Shown: positions 47,315 to 59,212 of the stretch, piece after piece
Layout of the letters: every line of letters begins with the position of its first letter
Position numbering within the stretch: the first letter of the stretch is position 1
Assembly: GCF_905397435.1 (NCBI RefSeq)
Contig: NZ_CAJPVI010000010.1
Coordinates: forward strand, 114,404-178,403
Reading direction: 5' to 3'
DNA from: Cupriavidus numazuensis
GTDB lineage: Bacteria > Pseudomonadota > Gammaproteobacteria > Burkholderiales > Burkholderiaceae
DNA length: 64,000 nucleotides
The notes under the pieces: model-generated
What the model saw: the letters and a program-made list of their open reading frames with translations, nothing else
Databases searched by the model: none
What the model was told of the DNA's origin: nothing
Position numbers and translations under genes: made by a program

Positions 47315-48265
47315 CTAGATGCCGAAGCGCATGCGCTTGGCGACGCGATCAAGACACCAGTCGATATTGGTACGCAGGCGGTACAGGTACCCCGGATCTT
47401 CGCCACCATGCGCGGCGACCAGGTGGTCCAGCAGCGTGCTCACCGGCACGAACCAGCCATCCTTGCCCGCAAGGTATTCGATGCGCTCCCGGAATGTCGG
47501 ATCGACTTCCCCGTTCTTCACGAAGCCGTAGGCAAAGTGCGTGTAAACGATGCACACGCCGCCGCTTGCCTCGAGCGCATCGACATTTTCCTTGCGGATG
47601 AGGTTGTTGAACAGCGCCAGGTCATGCCCGTCCGACGAGCTGAACCAGTACTTGACCATTGGCTTGCTGGCGATGTGGTACGGCATGCGCCGGTCTTTCT
47701 CCAGCGTGTTGATGTGGTTGACCGTGATGTTGCGCACGTAGGTAATGCGGTCGCGGCAATAGTCGCCCCAGAAGTGCCGTGCGCGGGGATTGTCGCCGCC
47801 CGCCGGCGGCATCCTGCGCGTACGCGCGTAGTAGGCGAGCGTGTACAGCAGGTTGAACGGGAACTCGAAGCGCTTGGCCCACCAGTACACATTGTCGGGG
47901 TTCGACACATGGTTGACATGGACCTTGGGATAGCTGCCGAAGGTGCGCCGGAATTCCTCCAGTCCCGCGGCGATCTCCTCGCGCGTGAAAGCACCGTCGC
48001 CGACATTGTGCAGGCCGATCTCGAACCCGGTTCGCGCCAGCTGCAGCAGCCATTCGCGGTAGTCCGCGTCGGCCAGCGACTGCCCCGCGTACTCGCCGCG
48101 CGACGGATAGACCCATGTCGATTTCGTGGTGCGCAGGCCGCAGTCGGCCAGGAAGTCATAGACGGGCCTGGTGTTGGCCACCGTACCCATATCTGCGTCG
48201 TCGAAGACCGTGAATGCAAACCGCTTGCCGTCTGGAAGTTTCATGTCGTCGCCAATCCGGAACAT
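47315..48265 (-). CDS. Polysaccharide deacetylase-like protein (second, shorter type)
   Basis: 316 aa from MFRIGDDMKLPDGKRF; the second Met (48244) is also possible. FAFTVFDDADMGTVANTRP carries the acidic metal-site start, RTGFEIGLHNVGDGAFTREE the GxEIGLH motif, and GGVCIVYTHFAYGFV the C-terminal histidine segment. Last gene of the ten-gene wbp operon, so it acts late, perhaps on the repeat unit or polymer. No signal peptide, so cytoplasmic. Confidence 0.85.
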   Translation of the reverse strand: MFRIGDDMKLPDGKRFAFTVFDDADMGTVANTRPVYDFLADCGLRTTKSTWVYPSRGEYAGQSLADADYREWLLQLARTGFEIGLHNVGDGAFTREEIAAGLEEFRRTFGSYPKVHVNHVSNPDNVYWWAKRFEFPFNLLYTLAYYARTRRMPPAGGDNPRARHFWGDYCRDRITYVRNITVNHINTLEKDRRMPYHIASKPMVKYWFSSSDGHDLALFNNLIRKENVDALEASGGVCIVYTHFAYGFVKNGEVDPTFRERIEYLAGKDGWFVPVSTLLDHLVAAHGGEDPGYLYRLRTNIDWCLDRVAKRMRFGI

Positions 48266-48309
48266 GCTGTCTGATAGAGAGATAGGAAAACTGGACGTCG
48301 CTGCCGTGG

Positions 48310-49458
48310 TCAGACAGCCGCGATGAAGTCCAGGATTCGCGAGTACGTGTGGCCGCGATCGAACAGCCGGGCGGTCTCGTCGTCCACCGGTGGCAGGCTG
48401 GCCCTGCCGATCTCTCTCGCGGCACGGACAAAGTCGTCCACATTGCCGTCCTGGTAGTTCCGGTGCCCGACGCGGCGAATGATGGACATGGCCTCGTCGT
48501 CGGTCTGGGAATTCAGGATGGGCTTGCCCGCCAGGACGTAGTCGGCAAGCTTGTTGGTGATGGTCCCGCGCGAGGTGGACTTGATCGGGTTGATGGCGAC
48601 GTCCATGCCCTTGACCAGCCCCACCATATCCTCCACCGCCAGGTAACCGTGGAAATGGGTGTTGCCGGCGGCCAGCGCACGTACGGCCTCCATGCTCGGC
48701 CCCCCGCCGATCACGTGAAGTTCGAAGTCCGGGTCGGTCGACGCGAGCGCGGCGAAGCCGCGCACCACGGTTTCCATGTCGTAGCTGTGGCTGACGGTGC
48801 CAAGGTAGAAGAACCTGACCTTGCCCTTGTCGAATACGCGGGCCTCGACGCTGCGCCACAAGTTCTCGTCCGCGCCGATATAGCACACCATGCCCGCGGC
48901 CTTCGCGTTCGCACGCCTGGCGCGCTGCAGGTAGGTCTGCGACACCGACACGAGCGCATCGGCACCGGCATAGGCCCGGTCCGCGCGCAGGGAAAACGGG
49001 TGCATCAGCGCCTGCATGCGATCGACCATGGGCAGCACGGCCAGCGACTCCGGCCACACGTCCTGGACGTCGATCACGAGCTTGAAGCCGAGTTCGCGCT
49101 TTGCCTGGCCAAGGAAGAGGTTGGTGGCGATCAGCGGGAACGCGGAGTAGACCAGGTCCACCTTGCTGGTACGGCAATACGCCTGCAGCCACTGGCGGAA
49201 GCTGCGCGCGAAGCAGCGGTGGCTCCAGAGCCGCGCGAGCGACACGTTACGGCGGTAGCCGGGCTCGTCCAGCAGCACGATCTCGTAGCCCTCGTCGCAG
49301 TCGATGTCGCTGCGCACGGTCTTGTCGAAATGCCGGAAGCGGCTGGTGACCAGCACCACCTCATGGTGCTGCGCCGCCAGCCTCGCGAGGTAGCGAAAGC
49401 GGTTGAAGTTGGCTTCCCCGGGAAGCGAACAGAACGGAGCCAGGATGATGATCTTCAT
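48310..49458 (-). CDS. GT4-type glycosyltransferase
   Basis: 382 aa GT-B fold: MKIIILAPFCSLPGEANFNR at the start, VIDVQDVWPESLAVLP (typical of WbuB-like transferases), FFYLGTVSHSYDMETVVRGF, FELHVIGGGPSMEAVRAL and ISSTSRG/NKLADYVLAGKPIL acceptor-domain elements. Member of the wbp operon, so it probably adds one residue of the repeat unit on the inner face of the inner membrane. Confidence 0.9.
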   Translation of the reverse strand: MKIIILAPFCSLPGEANFNRFRYLARLAAQHHEVVLVTSRFRHFDKTVRSDIDCDEGYEIVLLDEPGYRRNVSLARLWSHRCFARSFRQWLQAYCRTSKVDLVYSAFPLIATNLFLGQAKRELGFKLVIDVQDVWPESLAVLPMVDRMQALMHPFSLRADRAYAGADALVSVSQTYLQRARRANAKAAGMVCYIGADENLWRSVEARVFDKGKVRFFYLGTVSHSYDMETVVRGFAALASTDPDFELHVIGGGPSMEAVRALAAGNTHFHGYLAVEDMVGLVKGMDVAINPIKSTSRGTITNKLADYVLAGKPILNSQTDDEAMSIIRRVGHRNYQDGNVDDFVRAAREIGRASLPPVDDETARLFDRGHTYSRILDFIAAV

Positions 49459-49510
49459 GGTCGCATCTCGCGGCTGAATGAATCGCTGATTAGCGTGCTG
49501 AATCGACACA

Positions 49511-50623
49511 TCAGGCGAGCATGCGCCGGTAGAAATCGACCAGCACCCGCCCTTCGGTGTTCCAGTTGAAGCGCTCCTCGACCGCCTTGCGCCCGTTCTC
49601 CCCCATCTGCTTGGCGCGCGCCGGGTTCTGAAGGATATAGGCGATGGCCTTTCCGATCTCTGCCGGGTTGTCGGGGTCCACCATCAGGCCCGCGTCCACT
49701 TCCGCCACGAAGCGCTTCCACGCGGGGAAGTTCGATGCAATCACCGGAATCCCGGCCGACATGTACTCGAAGAGCTTGTTCGGCTGCGATTCGTCATAGT
49801 TGGGCCGCGCCTTGAACAGCACCAGGCCGGCGCGCGAGTTCTCGAGGATCTCGGCCATTGCGGTCCGGTCCACCCAGCCGAAGTAGCGGACCTTGTCATA
49901 CGACGGCATCGCCTGCAGTTCCGTTTCGAGCGCAGGCGGCGAAAACTTGCCGCCGAGCAGCAGCGTCGCCTCGGTACCGGCCAGCGCCTGCACCATCTCG
50001 TTCGAGCAGCGGATCTCCGCGATCACGCCGACGTACGCGACGCTGTTGGGTCGGTCCAGGTACTCGTTGCCCGATGCCGGCCGCAGCTCGCCGAGGATCG
50101 GGAAGTTCTGGACGCAGACCGTCTTGCGTGCCGGAAACCGGCGCGCAATGACCGGCGTCGCCGCCACAATGCCGGACAGCAGCCGGCCGCCCACCCACTC
50201 CACGACCTCGGCCACGCGCGACACCACCTGCCGCAGCGGGCGCGCCAGGTACTCCTTGGTCATGATGTCGCGCGGCACGTCCTCGTGCACGTCATAGACG
50301 ACGCGATAGCCGAGCATGCGCAACACCAGGCCAAGCGGCAGCAGTTCGGGGTCATGGAAATGCACGACCTGGGGCCTGAGTGCCCGGACCTTGCGCAGGA
50401 TGCCGAGATTGCCCGCAATGCCGCGCTTGAGCCGGCTCGCCGGCAGCTTGCCGATATCGTGGATCTGCACGCCTTCGTGGCCGGCATCGCCCTTGCCATC
50501 GGCCACCACCAGGCAGATTTCGAAGCCCGCCATCTGTTCGGCGAGCGTGCAGCATTCCTTGACCAGTATCCTGGTATCCGACCTCACGTGAACGGACGTC
50601 ACGTGGCAAATCCTGGTGCTCAT
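49511..50623 (-). CDS. GT4-type glycosyltransferase
   Basis: 370 aa: RICHVTSVHVRSDTRILVKE opening, VVHFHDPELLPLGLVLRMLG, VVYDVHEDVPRDIMTKEYL, then the C-terminal domain with FGWVDRTAMAEILENSRAGL and NYDESQPNKLFEYMSAGIPV (ExxxxxE region of GT4). GGGGAG upstream of the ATG. Part of the wbp operon; likely one of two transferases building the repeat unit. Acceptor and donor unknown. Confidence 0.9.
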   Translation of the reverse strand: MSTRICHVTSVHVRSDTRILVKECCTLAEQMAGFEICLVVADGKGDAGHEGVQIHDIGKLPASRLKRGIAGNLGILRKVRALRPQVVHFHDPELLPLGLVLRMLGYRVVYDVHEDVPRDIMTKEYLARPLRQVVSRVAEVVEWVGGRLLSGIVAATPVIARRFPARKTVCVQNFPILGELRPASGNEYLDRPNSVAYVGVIAEIRCSNEMVQALAGTEATLLLGGKFSPPALETELQAMPSYDKVRYFGWVDRTAMAEILENSRAGLVLFKARPNYDESQPNKLFEYMSAGIPVIASNFPAWKRFVAEVDAGLMVDPDNPAEIGKAIAYILQNPARAKQMGENGRKAVEERFNWNTEGRVLVDFYRRMLA

Positions 50624-50660
50624 GCGCGGCTCCCCGTGTCCAGATACGTCGCTCGTCTCT

Positions 50661-51722
50661 TCACAGCAGACGGGCGATGCACTCGCCCGCGTCGCCATTG
50701 CCGTACAGGTTGCGGTGCGTGCCCATGTCGGCGGACTGCAGCGCCTGGTACGCGGACAGGATGCGTTGCGCGTCCGCGCCTGCGAGCCGGTTGACGCCGG
50801 CCTCCACAAGCTCGGTCCACTCGGTCTCTTCGCGCAGCGTCACGCACGGCTTGCCGTGGAAGTAAGCTTCCTTCTGCACGCCACCGGAATCCGTCAGCAC
50901 GATGCGGCAGTTCATTTCCAGCCACAGCATTTCCATGTAGCCGACCGGGTCGCACACAATGACGCGGTCCGGCGCGACAATGCCGGCCGACTGCATGCGA
51001 GCGCGCGTGCGCGGATGCAGCGGCAGCACGACATGCAGCGGCAAGGCGGCCAGGCCGTCGAGAATGGCGCGCAGCCGCTCGTGGTTGTCCGTGTTCTCGG
51101 CGCGATGAATCGTGCACAGGGCGAAGCCGGCATCTTCCAGGTAGCGGCTCTGCGCGACCCCGGGCTGCCGTGCGCGTTCCCGGTAATGCATGGCAGCGTC
51201 GAACATCACATCGCCGACCAGGATGGTGCGCGCCGGGTCGACTCCCTCGCGCGACAGGTTGGCCATTGCCGTCTGCGTGGGCGCGAAGAGCCGCTCGCTG
51301 ACGTGATCCGTGAGCACGCGGTTGATTTCCTCGGGCATGGCGCGATTGAACGAGCGCAGGCCCGCTTCCACGTGCCCCACAGGGATATGAAGCTTGACGG
51401 CGGCCAGCGCGCCGGCGAGCGTGCTGTCGGTATCGCCGTAGACCAGCACCTGCTCGGGGCGCTCCTCCAGCAGCAGCGCCTCGATGGCCTCGATCATGCG
51501 GCCCGTGTTCTGCCCATGCGTGCCGCCGCCGATGCCGAGGTTGAACCGTGGCCGCGGAATGTCGAGTTCTTCGAAGAACACGTCGGACATGTTCGCATCG
51601 TAGTGCTGGCCCGTATGGACGATCACTTCGTTGATGTCCGGCCGCACCTGCGCCAGCGCCCGCGATGTCACGGCCGCCTTCACGAACTGCGGTCGCGCGC
51701 CGATGATGGTAAGTAGCTTCAT
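50661..51722 (-). CDS. wbpI: UDP-2,3-diacetamido-2,3-dideoxyglucuronate 2-epimerase (WbpI-like)
   Basis: 353 aa, non-hydrolysing UDP-GlcNAc 2-epimerase fold. MKLLTIIGARPQFVKAAVTS, IVHTGQHYDANMSDVFFEEL, VYGDTDSTLAGALAAVKLHI, HVEAGLRSFNRAMPEEINR and the C-terminal LTDSGGVQKEAYFHGKP are shared with both WecB and WbpI; length and the HTGQHxDANMSxxFF segment recall WbpI. The other four enzymes of that route (wbpA, B, D, E) are in the same operon, which favours the WbpI assignment over plain ManNAc synthesis. Confidence 0.88.
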   Translation of the reverse strand: MKLLTIIGARPQFVKAAVTSRALAQVRPDINEVIVHTGQHYDANMSDVFFEELDIPRPRFNLGIGGGTHGQNTGRMIEAIEALLLEERPEQVLVYGDTDSTLAGALAAVKLHIPVGHVEAGLRSFNRAMPEEINRVLTDHVSERLFAPTQTAMANLSREGVDPARTILVGDVMFDAAMHYRERARQPGVAQSRYLEDAGFALCTIHRAENTDNHERLRAILDGLAALPLHVVLPLHPRTRARMQSAGIVAPDRVIVCDPVGYMEMLWLEMNCRIVLTDSGGVQKEAYFHGKPCVTLREETEWTELVEAGVNRLAGADAQRILSAYQALQSADMGTHRNLYGNGDAGECIARLL

Positions 51723-51801
51723 GATTTCCCCGGTAATGAAATCTGCTGCCTAATCTGCTGCTTCACTTCTTGTCAGTCACGACGGAAATCCCGGCCATCG
51801 G

Positions 51802-53109
51802 TCAATGGCGGCCGTGCCGTTGCAATGCAGGTCCCGCCTGGCGCCGAAGGCTGGCCGCATTTGCCGCGGCGCGCTCGCGCTGCGACAGTGCGCAGGCCAC
51901 CGCGCCCCAGGCCACCGCAAAGACGGGATCGTTCACGGTCTTTGCCGTGATCGCCAGGAACACCGCGTACAGGCTGAAGATCATTGCCGTCGCGATGCAT
52001 GGGTTGCGCGCACCGCCATGCAGCGCCATCAGGAACGACCGGATGGCCGCGTAGCCCAGCAGGAACACGAAGCCCGCGAACCCCAGCAGGCCATAGCTGA
52101 CCCACGCGGAAAGCGCGTTGTGCGCGTAGTCGCCGATATCGCCCTGGTAGAGCTGCGACGCATAGTCGCCGAGCACCGGGTGTGTCGTGATGGTGTCGAG
52201 CGCGCGCCACAGCAGCTCGCCGCGTGCCTGGTAGGAGCTGTCCTGCGAAACCCTCAACAGCTCCAGGATGCGAGAGTCTCCGCCCAGCACATTGAATGAC
52301 ACCGCCAGGTACCCGATCGTCAGGACGCCTGCCGGCAGCCACAGCAGCGTCAACGGCGAAATCCCTTCACGCATGACGATGAACAGCATGGCGATGAGGA
52401 TGAACCCGACGAACTCCGAGCGCGCGCCCAGCAGGAACAACAGCGGAACGGTCACGGCGACCACGGCCGCGGTGCGCATGCCGCGCGTGAGCGTCAGCAG
52501 CAGGAATGCCACCAGCGTCGCGGAGCGGGCAAAGCCCTGGTAATCCGACACCGGCACCCCGTCGCCGGCAAGCGTTTCCGTGTCGAAGAACATTCCGTCG
52601 GAGCCGTACACGGCAATCGCAAGGAACACGGGCAGCGACACGGCAAGCACGATGCGCAGCCACCTGTGATCCAGGTTCAGGTTGCGCATGCCGAGATAGA
52701 TGGCCTGCCAGAGGAAGATGGCCGCGATGTTGTAGTAGTAGTACGCGTAGGACGTCTGCACGCCGTCGCCGAACGAAAAGTGGGCCTGCGTCCAGCAGAT
52801 CAGGAACAACGAGTACAGGAACACGGCCTTGTCGATGAACAGCAGCGGTTCGCGCCGCGTCACCACATTGATGAAGTTCAGCAGCAGCACGGGCACGCCG
52901 AAGGCTACGGCCACCTGGCCGATATAGCCGCCCAGCACAGGAGGAATGACACCGAGCGCAAGGCCGGAGTGATACAGGAAGTAGCCCGGGAAAAGCAGCA
53001 CGACCAGGACGCCGGAGGCGAGCGACAGCCATTCACGCCGGTCGGGAAGCCGACTCGACCATGAGCGTGGCCTGGCGCGGCGCGATGTCAGTCTTGATAG
53101 CGTGGCCAT
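51802..53109 (-). CDS. wzy: O-antigen/exopolysaccharide polymerase (Wzy-like)
   Basis: 435 aa with 10-12 predicted membrane segments and a long periplasmic loop near residues 290-340 (SQDSSYQARGELLWRALDTI, followed by HPVLGDYASQLY), the layout of O-antigen ligase/Wzy (PF04932) proteins. HNALSAWVSYGLLGFAGFVF is the usual HNxxL element. ATG chosen after GGAGG. Between the flippase and wbpI in the operon, it would polymerise repeat units in the periplasm. Sequence identity among Wzy proteins is low, so the call rests on topology and context. Confidence 0.85.
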   Translation of the reverse strand: MATLSRLTSRRARPRSWSSRLPDRREWLSLASGVLVVLLFPGYFLYHSGLALGVIPPVLGGYIGQVAVAFGVPVLLLNFINVVTRREPLLFIDKAVFLYSLFLICWTQAHFSFGDGVQTSYAYYYYNIAAIFLWQAIYLGMRNLNLDHRWLRIVLAVSLPVFLAIAVYGSDGMFFDTETLAGDGVPVSDYQGFARSATLVAFLLLTLTRGMRTAAVVAVTVPLLFLLGARSEFVGFILIAMLFIVMREGISPLTLLWLPAGVLTIGYLAVSFNVLGGDSRILELLRVSQDSSYQARGELLWRALDTITTHPVLGDYASQLYQGDIGDYAHNALSAWVSYGLLGFAGFVFLLGYAAIRSFLMALHGGARNPCIATAMIFSLYAVFLAITAKTVNDPVFAVAWGAVACALSQRERAAANAASLRRQAGPALQRHGRH

Positions 53110-53120
53110 CTCCGTTCCTC

Positions 53121-54563
53121 CTACCATGTGCCGGTCCTGCGTTCACGGTAGAGCCACCCCGCCGAGAGGATCATGAAATAGCAGGCGGCAAGCCCGGTAC
53201 GCACGTCGACACTGCCATCGAACAGGTACAGCGCCGGCGCCGCGCAGAGCAGGAACAGCAGGATCTTGCGAATGTCATGCATGAGCATGGCCGGCAAGCC
53301 CACCCCGACGCGGGACATGAACAACGTGAGCATGGCCAGGTAGGCGACCGCACTGACCACGCAGAATGCCTGCACGCTGGTGTTCCCCGGCACGCTCCAC
53401 ACATAGCAGACGGCGAGCGTGACAGCGCGCATCGAGAAGGTAATGAAGTTGGCCGCGAGCTCCATCTTCTGGGCCTCGAGAATCTGCGCGAGCGGCGAGA
53501 TCGGCGAGACCTGGAACTGCAGGTAGATCCACGGCGCCATCCAGCGCGCATAGACACCGGCCTGGCGCCACTTTTCGCCGAAGACGGCGGCAAACAAGTC
53601 GGGCCCCGACACGGTCAGCAGCACCAGTGCGGGGATACCGACCACTGCAAGCTTGCGGCGCATCTCTTCGACGACTGCGGCCAGCCGGCCTTCGCGCAGT
53701 GCGGCCGGCGCGTGTGCAATGAACACGTTGCAGAGTGCCGCGCCGATCAGCGTGGTCGGCCCCTGTACCAGCCGCAGGGCAAACGCAAAATAGCCCACCA
53801 CGATCGTGCCGAACAACGCGGAGAACACCAGCGGCACCAGCTGCACCCCTGCCACGTTGAACATGACCCCCCACGTGGAGAAGAGCGGGAAGTTCCGGTA
53901 ACGGCTCGCGACAGCGGCGATACCCGCCCACGAGACCCCGCCTCCGCGTTGGCGGATTTCGCGGACGATGTACTGCCCGGCGCCCAGGCTCTGCCCGACG
54001 ATGGCGCCCGCGATCAGGCTCAGCACGCCAAAGCTGTATCCGCCGAGCTGGATGCCGTTGCTGGTGGCCGACTGCAGCAGCTTGGTCTTGGCCAGGCGGC
54101 TGAAATGGTGGCTGCGCACCATCCATTTCTCGGTGACCGCAAAGATTCCCGCGGCGAAGATTCCCACCGGCAGCAGCCAGATGTAGCCGCTCGCATGCTC
54201 CCAGTTCAGCACATCGGCGATTTCATCGCCGAAGCACAGAATCACCAGCGTGCAGAGCAAGCTGGTGACGGTCAGGCACACGACGGACAGCGCGACCACG
54301 TTCTCGGCTTCGGCATCGCTGGCGGGCAGCGCGATGGCCAGCTCGTAGCGCAGGCAGGCCAGCACGCTGACGCATACGAGCATTGCCGTGAATACGGCGA
54401 GCGTGCCGAAGTCGTGCGGGTCGTAGAGGCGCGTCAGGATCGGCGAAACCGCCAGCGTGAGCAACTGGGCCCCGGCCGAGCCACCGATCAGCATGCCGAC
54501 GCTGCGGCCGACTGGCTGGCGCCCGTGCGCTTCAACTGCCACCGCAACCGGCTGCTTGCTCAC
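53121..54563 (-). CDS. wzx: Polysaccharide flippase (Wzx-like)
   Basis: 480 aa from a GTG start (54563) preceded by a G-rich ribosome-binding site; ATG at about 54495 is an alternative. Multi-helix MOP-superfamily protein: LIGGSAGAQLLTLAVSPILT, RLYDPHDFGTLAVFTAMLV, repeated helices throughout and KWRQAGVYARWMAPWIYLQF. It moves lipid-linked repeat units across the inner membrane. Eleven bases separate it from the polymerase gene. Confidence 0.88.
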   Translation of the reverse strand: MSKQPVAVAVEAHGRQPVGRSVGMLIGGSAGAQLLTLAVSPILTRLYDPHDFGTLAVFTAMLVCVSVLACLRYELAIALPASDAEAENVVALSVVCLTVTSLLCTLVILCFGDEIADVLNWEHASGYIWLLPVGIFAAGIFAVTEKWMVRSHHFSRLAKTKLLQSATSNGIQLGGYSFGVLSLIAGAIVGQSLGAGQYIVREIRQRGGGVSWAGIAAVASRYRNFPLFSTWGVMFNVAGVQLVPLVFSALFGTIVVGYFAFALRLVQGPTTLIGAALCNVFIAHAPAALREGRLAAVVEEMRRKLAVVGIPALVLLTVSGPDLFAAVFGEKWRQAGVYARWMAPWIYLQFQVSPISPLAQILEAQKMELAANFITFSMRAVTLAVCYVWSVPGNTSVQAFCVVSAVAYLAMLTLFMSRVGVGLPAMLMHDIRKILLFLLCAAPALYLFDGSVDVRTGLAACYFMILSAGWLYRERRTGTW

Positions 54564-54577
54564 GTTGGCCCCCGCAT

Positions 54578-55654
54578 TCAGAAGGCCCCCATTACCGTGC
54601 GCTGCTGCTCGGCAGTCAGGTACGGATGCATGGGAATGCTGATGACTTGCCCGGCCAGTGCATCGCCCACTGGCAACGCGCGCGAAGCATCCGCGACGGC
54701 CGGCTGCCGGTTCAGCGGCACGGGATAGTGGATGGCGGTGGGGATGCCCGCCGCCTCGAGCCGGCCCTGCAGCGCATCGCGGTCCGGCACGCACACCGTG
54801 TATTGCGCGTACACGCTGCGGTTGTGCGGCTCCACATGCGGGCCCTGGCAATCCGGATGGCCGGCGAGCAGTGCGTCATAGCGCCCCGCCACTTCCTGGC
54901 GCAGCGCCAGCTCTTCCTCCAGGATCTCCAGCTTGGGCAACAGGATCGCGGCCTGCAGCGTGTCCAGGCGGCTGTTGACGCCTACCCTCACGTGGTAATA
55001 CCGCCGTTGCTGCCCGTGCCGCGCAATCTGCCGGATCGCCGTGGCCAGCGCTTCATCGCTGGTGAAGAGCGCACCACCATCGCCGTAGCAGCCCAGCGGC
55101 TTGCTCGGGAAGAAACTGGTACAGGCGATCGTCGATACGTTGCAGCTGCGGCGGCCCTTGTAGGTAGCCCCGAAGCTCTGCGCGGCGTCCTCGATCACGG
55201 CAATGCCATGCCGCGCGGCCACCGCGTTGATCGCATCGAAATCCGCGCACTGTCCGTACAGGCTCACGGGCACGATTGCGCGCGTGCGCGGCGTGATCGC
55301 GCCCTCCAGCGCCTGCGGGTCCAGGTTGAACGTGCGCGCATCCACGTCCGCGTAGACGGGCTTCGCGCCCAGCAGTGCCGCGGCCTCGGCCACAGCGATG
55401 TAGGAGAAGCCCGGCGTGACCACTTCATCGCCGGGGCCGACGCCCAGCGCCATCAGCGCGATCTGCAGCGCGTCCGTGCCGTTGGCGCAGGTGATGCAGT
55501 AGCGCGCGCCCGTGTAGGCAGCGAGCTTCTCTTCGAGCTCACCCACCTCGGGGCCGAGGATGTACTTGCCGTGGGCCAGCACGCGCTGGATGCCCGCGTC
55601 GATCTGCGACTTGATGCGCGCCTGCTGTTCGCGGAGGTCAATGAGTTCCATCAT
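54578..55654 (-). CDS. wbpE: UDP-sugar aminotransferase (WbpE-like)
   Basis: 358 aa DegT-family PLP enzyme. K185 in SFFPSKPLGCYGDGGAL is the cofactor lysine; MELIDLREQQARIKSQIDAG, HGKYILGPEVGELEEKLAAY and SLYGQCADFDAINAVAARHG match WbpE/WlbC-type enzymes that aminate UDP-3-keto-GlcNAcA. Start at 55654 or 55651 behind GAGGCGG. Seven bases from wbpD; supplies the 3-amino sugar that WbpD acetylates. Confidence 0.93.
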   Translation of the reverse strand: MMELIDLREQQARIKSQIDAGIQRVLAHGKYILGPEVGELEEKLAAYTGARYCITCANGTDALQIALMALGVGPGDEVVTPGFSYIAVAEAAALLGAKPVYADVDARTFNLDPQALEGAITPRTRAIVPVSLYGQCADFDAINAVAARHGIAVIEDAAQSFGATYKGRRSCNVSTIACTSFFPSKPLGCYGDGGALFTSDEALATAIRQIARHGQQRRYYHVRVGVNSRLDTLQAAILLPKLEILEEELALRQEVAGRYDALLAGHPDCQGPHVEPHNRSVYAQYTVCVPDRDALQGRLEAAGIPTAIHYPVPLNRQPAVADASRALPVGDALAGQVISIPMHPYLTAEQQRTVMGAF

Positions 55655-55661
55655 GGCCGCC

Positions 55662-56279
55662 TCACCGTACAGAAGCGACGGCTGCCGCCGGCTCGGTTTC
55701 GACAGCGACTTTGCGCACGGTCGCCCCATCCAGTACATAGCGCTGCCCGCTGTGCGGACACAATGCCTGTGCGTGGCCATGCAGCGGCAGGTCGAGCTGC
55801 TCGCCGAACTCGCTCATCCATCCCGCGTGGCGCGCCGGCACGCCCAGCATCAGCGCATAAGCGGGGACATCGCGGTTGACCACCGCACCGGCGCCGACGA
55901 AGGCAAACTCGCCGATCGTCACGCCGCAGACGATGGTGCAGTTCGCGCCAAGCGTGGCACCGCGGCGGACCACCGTGTTGCGGTACTCGGCCTTGCGGTT
56001 CACTGCCGAGCGCGGGTTGTAGACGTTGGTGAAGACCATGCTCGGCCCGCAGAACACGTCGTCTTCGAGCGTGACGTTGTCGTAGACCGAGACGTTGTTC
56101 TGCACCTTGACGCCATCGCCGATGCGGACGGCATTCCCGACGAACACGTTCTGGCCGAACGAGCAGTCGCGGCCGATGCGCGCCCCCGCGCAGATGTGGA
56201 CAAAATGCCAGACGCGCGAGCCGTCGCCGATCTGCGCGCCATCGTCCACAATGGCCGACGGATGTATCTGAACAGACAT
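55662..56279 (-). CDS. wbpD: UDP-sugar 3-N-acetyltransferase (WbpD-like, left-handed beta-helix)
   Basis: 205 aa hexapeptide acyltransferase: [80 protein letters not shown]. The C-terminal 40 residues extend past the helix and include a Cys/His segment ([10 protein letters not shown]) and an Ala-rich tail, which is longer than the usual WbpD. Acetylates the 3-amino group of UDP-GlcNAc3NA in the ManNAc3NAcA pathway. Confidence 0.92.
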   Translation of the reverse strand: MSVQIHPSAIVDDGAQIGDGSRVWHFVHICAGARIGRDCSFGQNVFVGNAVRIGDGVKVQNNVSVYDNVTLEDDVFCGPSMVFTNVYNPRSAVNRKAEYRNTVVRRGATLGANCTIVCGVTIGEFAFVGAGAVVNRDVPAYALMLGVPARHAGWMSEFGEQLDLPLHGHAQALCPHSGQRYVLDGATVRKVAVETEPAAAVASVR

Positions 56280-56289
56280 GTCCGGCTCC

Positions 56290-58574
<2,285 letters not shown>

Positions 58575-59212
58575 GGCTGGATTTACCTCGAGTTGTTGTT
58601 GTGCTGCGGAACGAACCGCCCCCTCCCCGCGGAGCCCGGTGCCGGCGGTGCATGCGCACCCAGCGCAAGTGCGGATGTCTCTTTTCCGCGCGGCGCGCAG
58701 GCGCCTTTCCGGCAGGCAGAACTCCGCCTTGATTCTAGGTTTGCCATCCGTTGCAGAGAGGCGTGCACTGTTGGCGGCCGCACAATGCTTGCGGCGTCGG
58801 CCACGTCATGCTTGCGACATCCGCAAAAACGACGGCGAAAACGGCGGCAAACACAGGCTATTGGAATCGGTGATCGGCAGGCATCGTCCGAAAGGGCTGG
58901 GCCGACAGGCGGAGACGTATTGCCGGAATGCCGTACGGGATCCGAAAGGACTAACAAGTCGCTCGCGGCGCATGTGCCCCCTTGCATCCGGACAGCCGCA
59001 TGCAGCAGGGCGCTCAGCCATTGGTATGAAGGCGCCGCGCATCCCTGCTTGCGCGGCTCATGCAAAAGGTGCAAGCGGTGCCTGCGGGCCCTGCCGCTGT
59101 GGCTTTTCCGGCCTTTGGCCAATGTGCGAGAACGCACCGATGGTCGTGGACCAGCTTTCTACGATCTGATCGTCGCCGCGCGATGTCGTGTTGGCATTTG
59201 AAGGAGACTTCC
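58575..59212. other. Divergent promoter region of the wbp and wza operons
   Basis: 638 bases with no supported gene on either strand. Repeated ATGCTTGCG words occur at about 58783 and 58808. No clear sigma-70 pair, JUMPstart/ops element or strong palindrome was identified. Its length suggests long leader RNAs or several regulator sites. Confidence 0.5.

Noticed and set aside
47315..49192. A 625-codon fusion reading of the deacetylase with upstream sequence
   Set aside because: The upstream 300 codons are the shifted frame of the real GT4 glycosyltransferase at 48310-49458; the deacetylase alone has a normal length.
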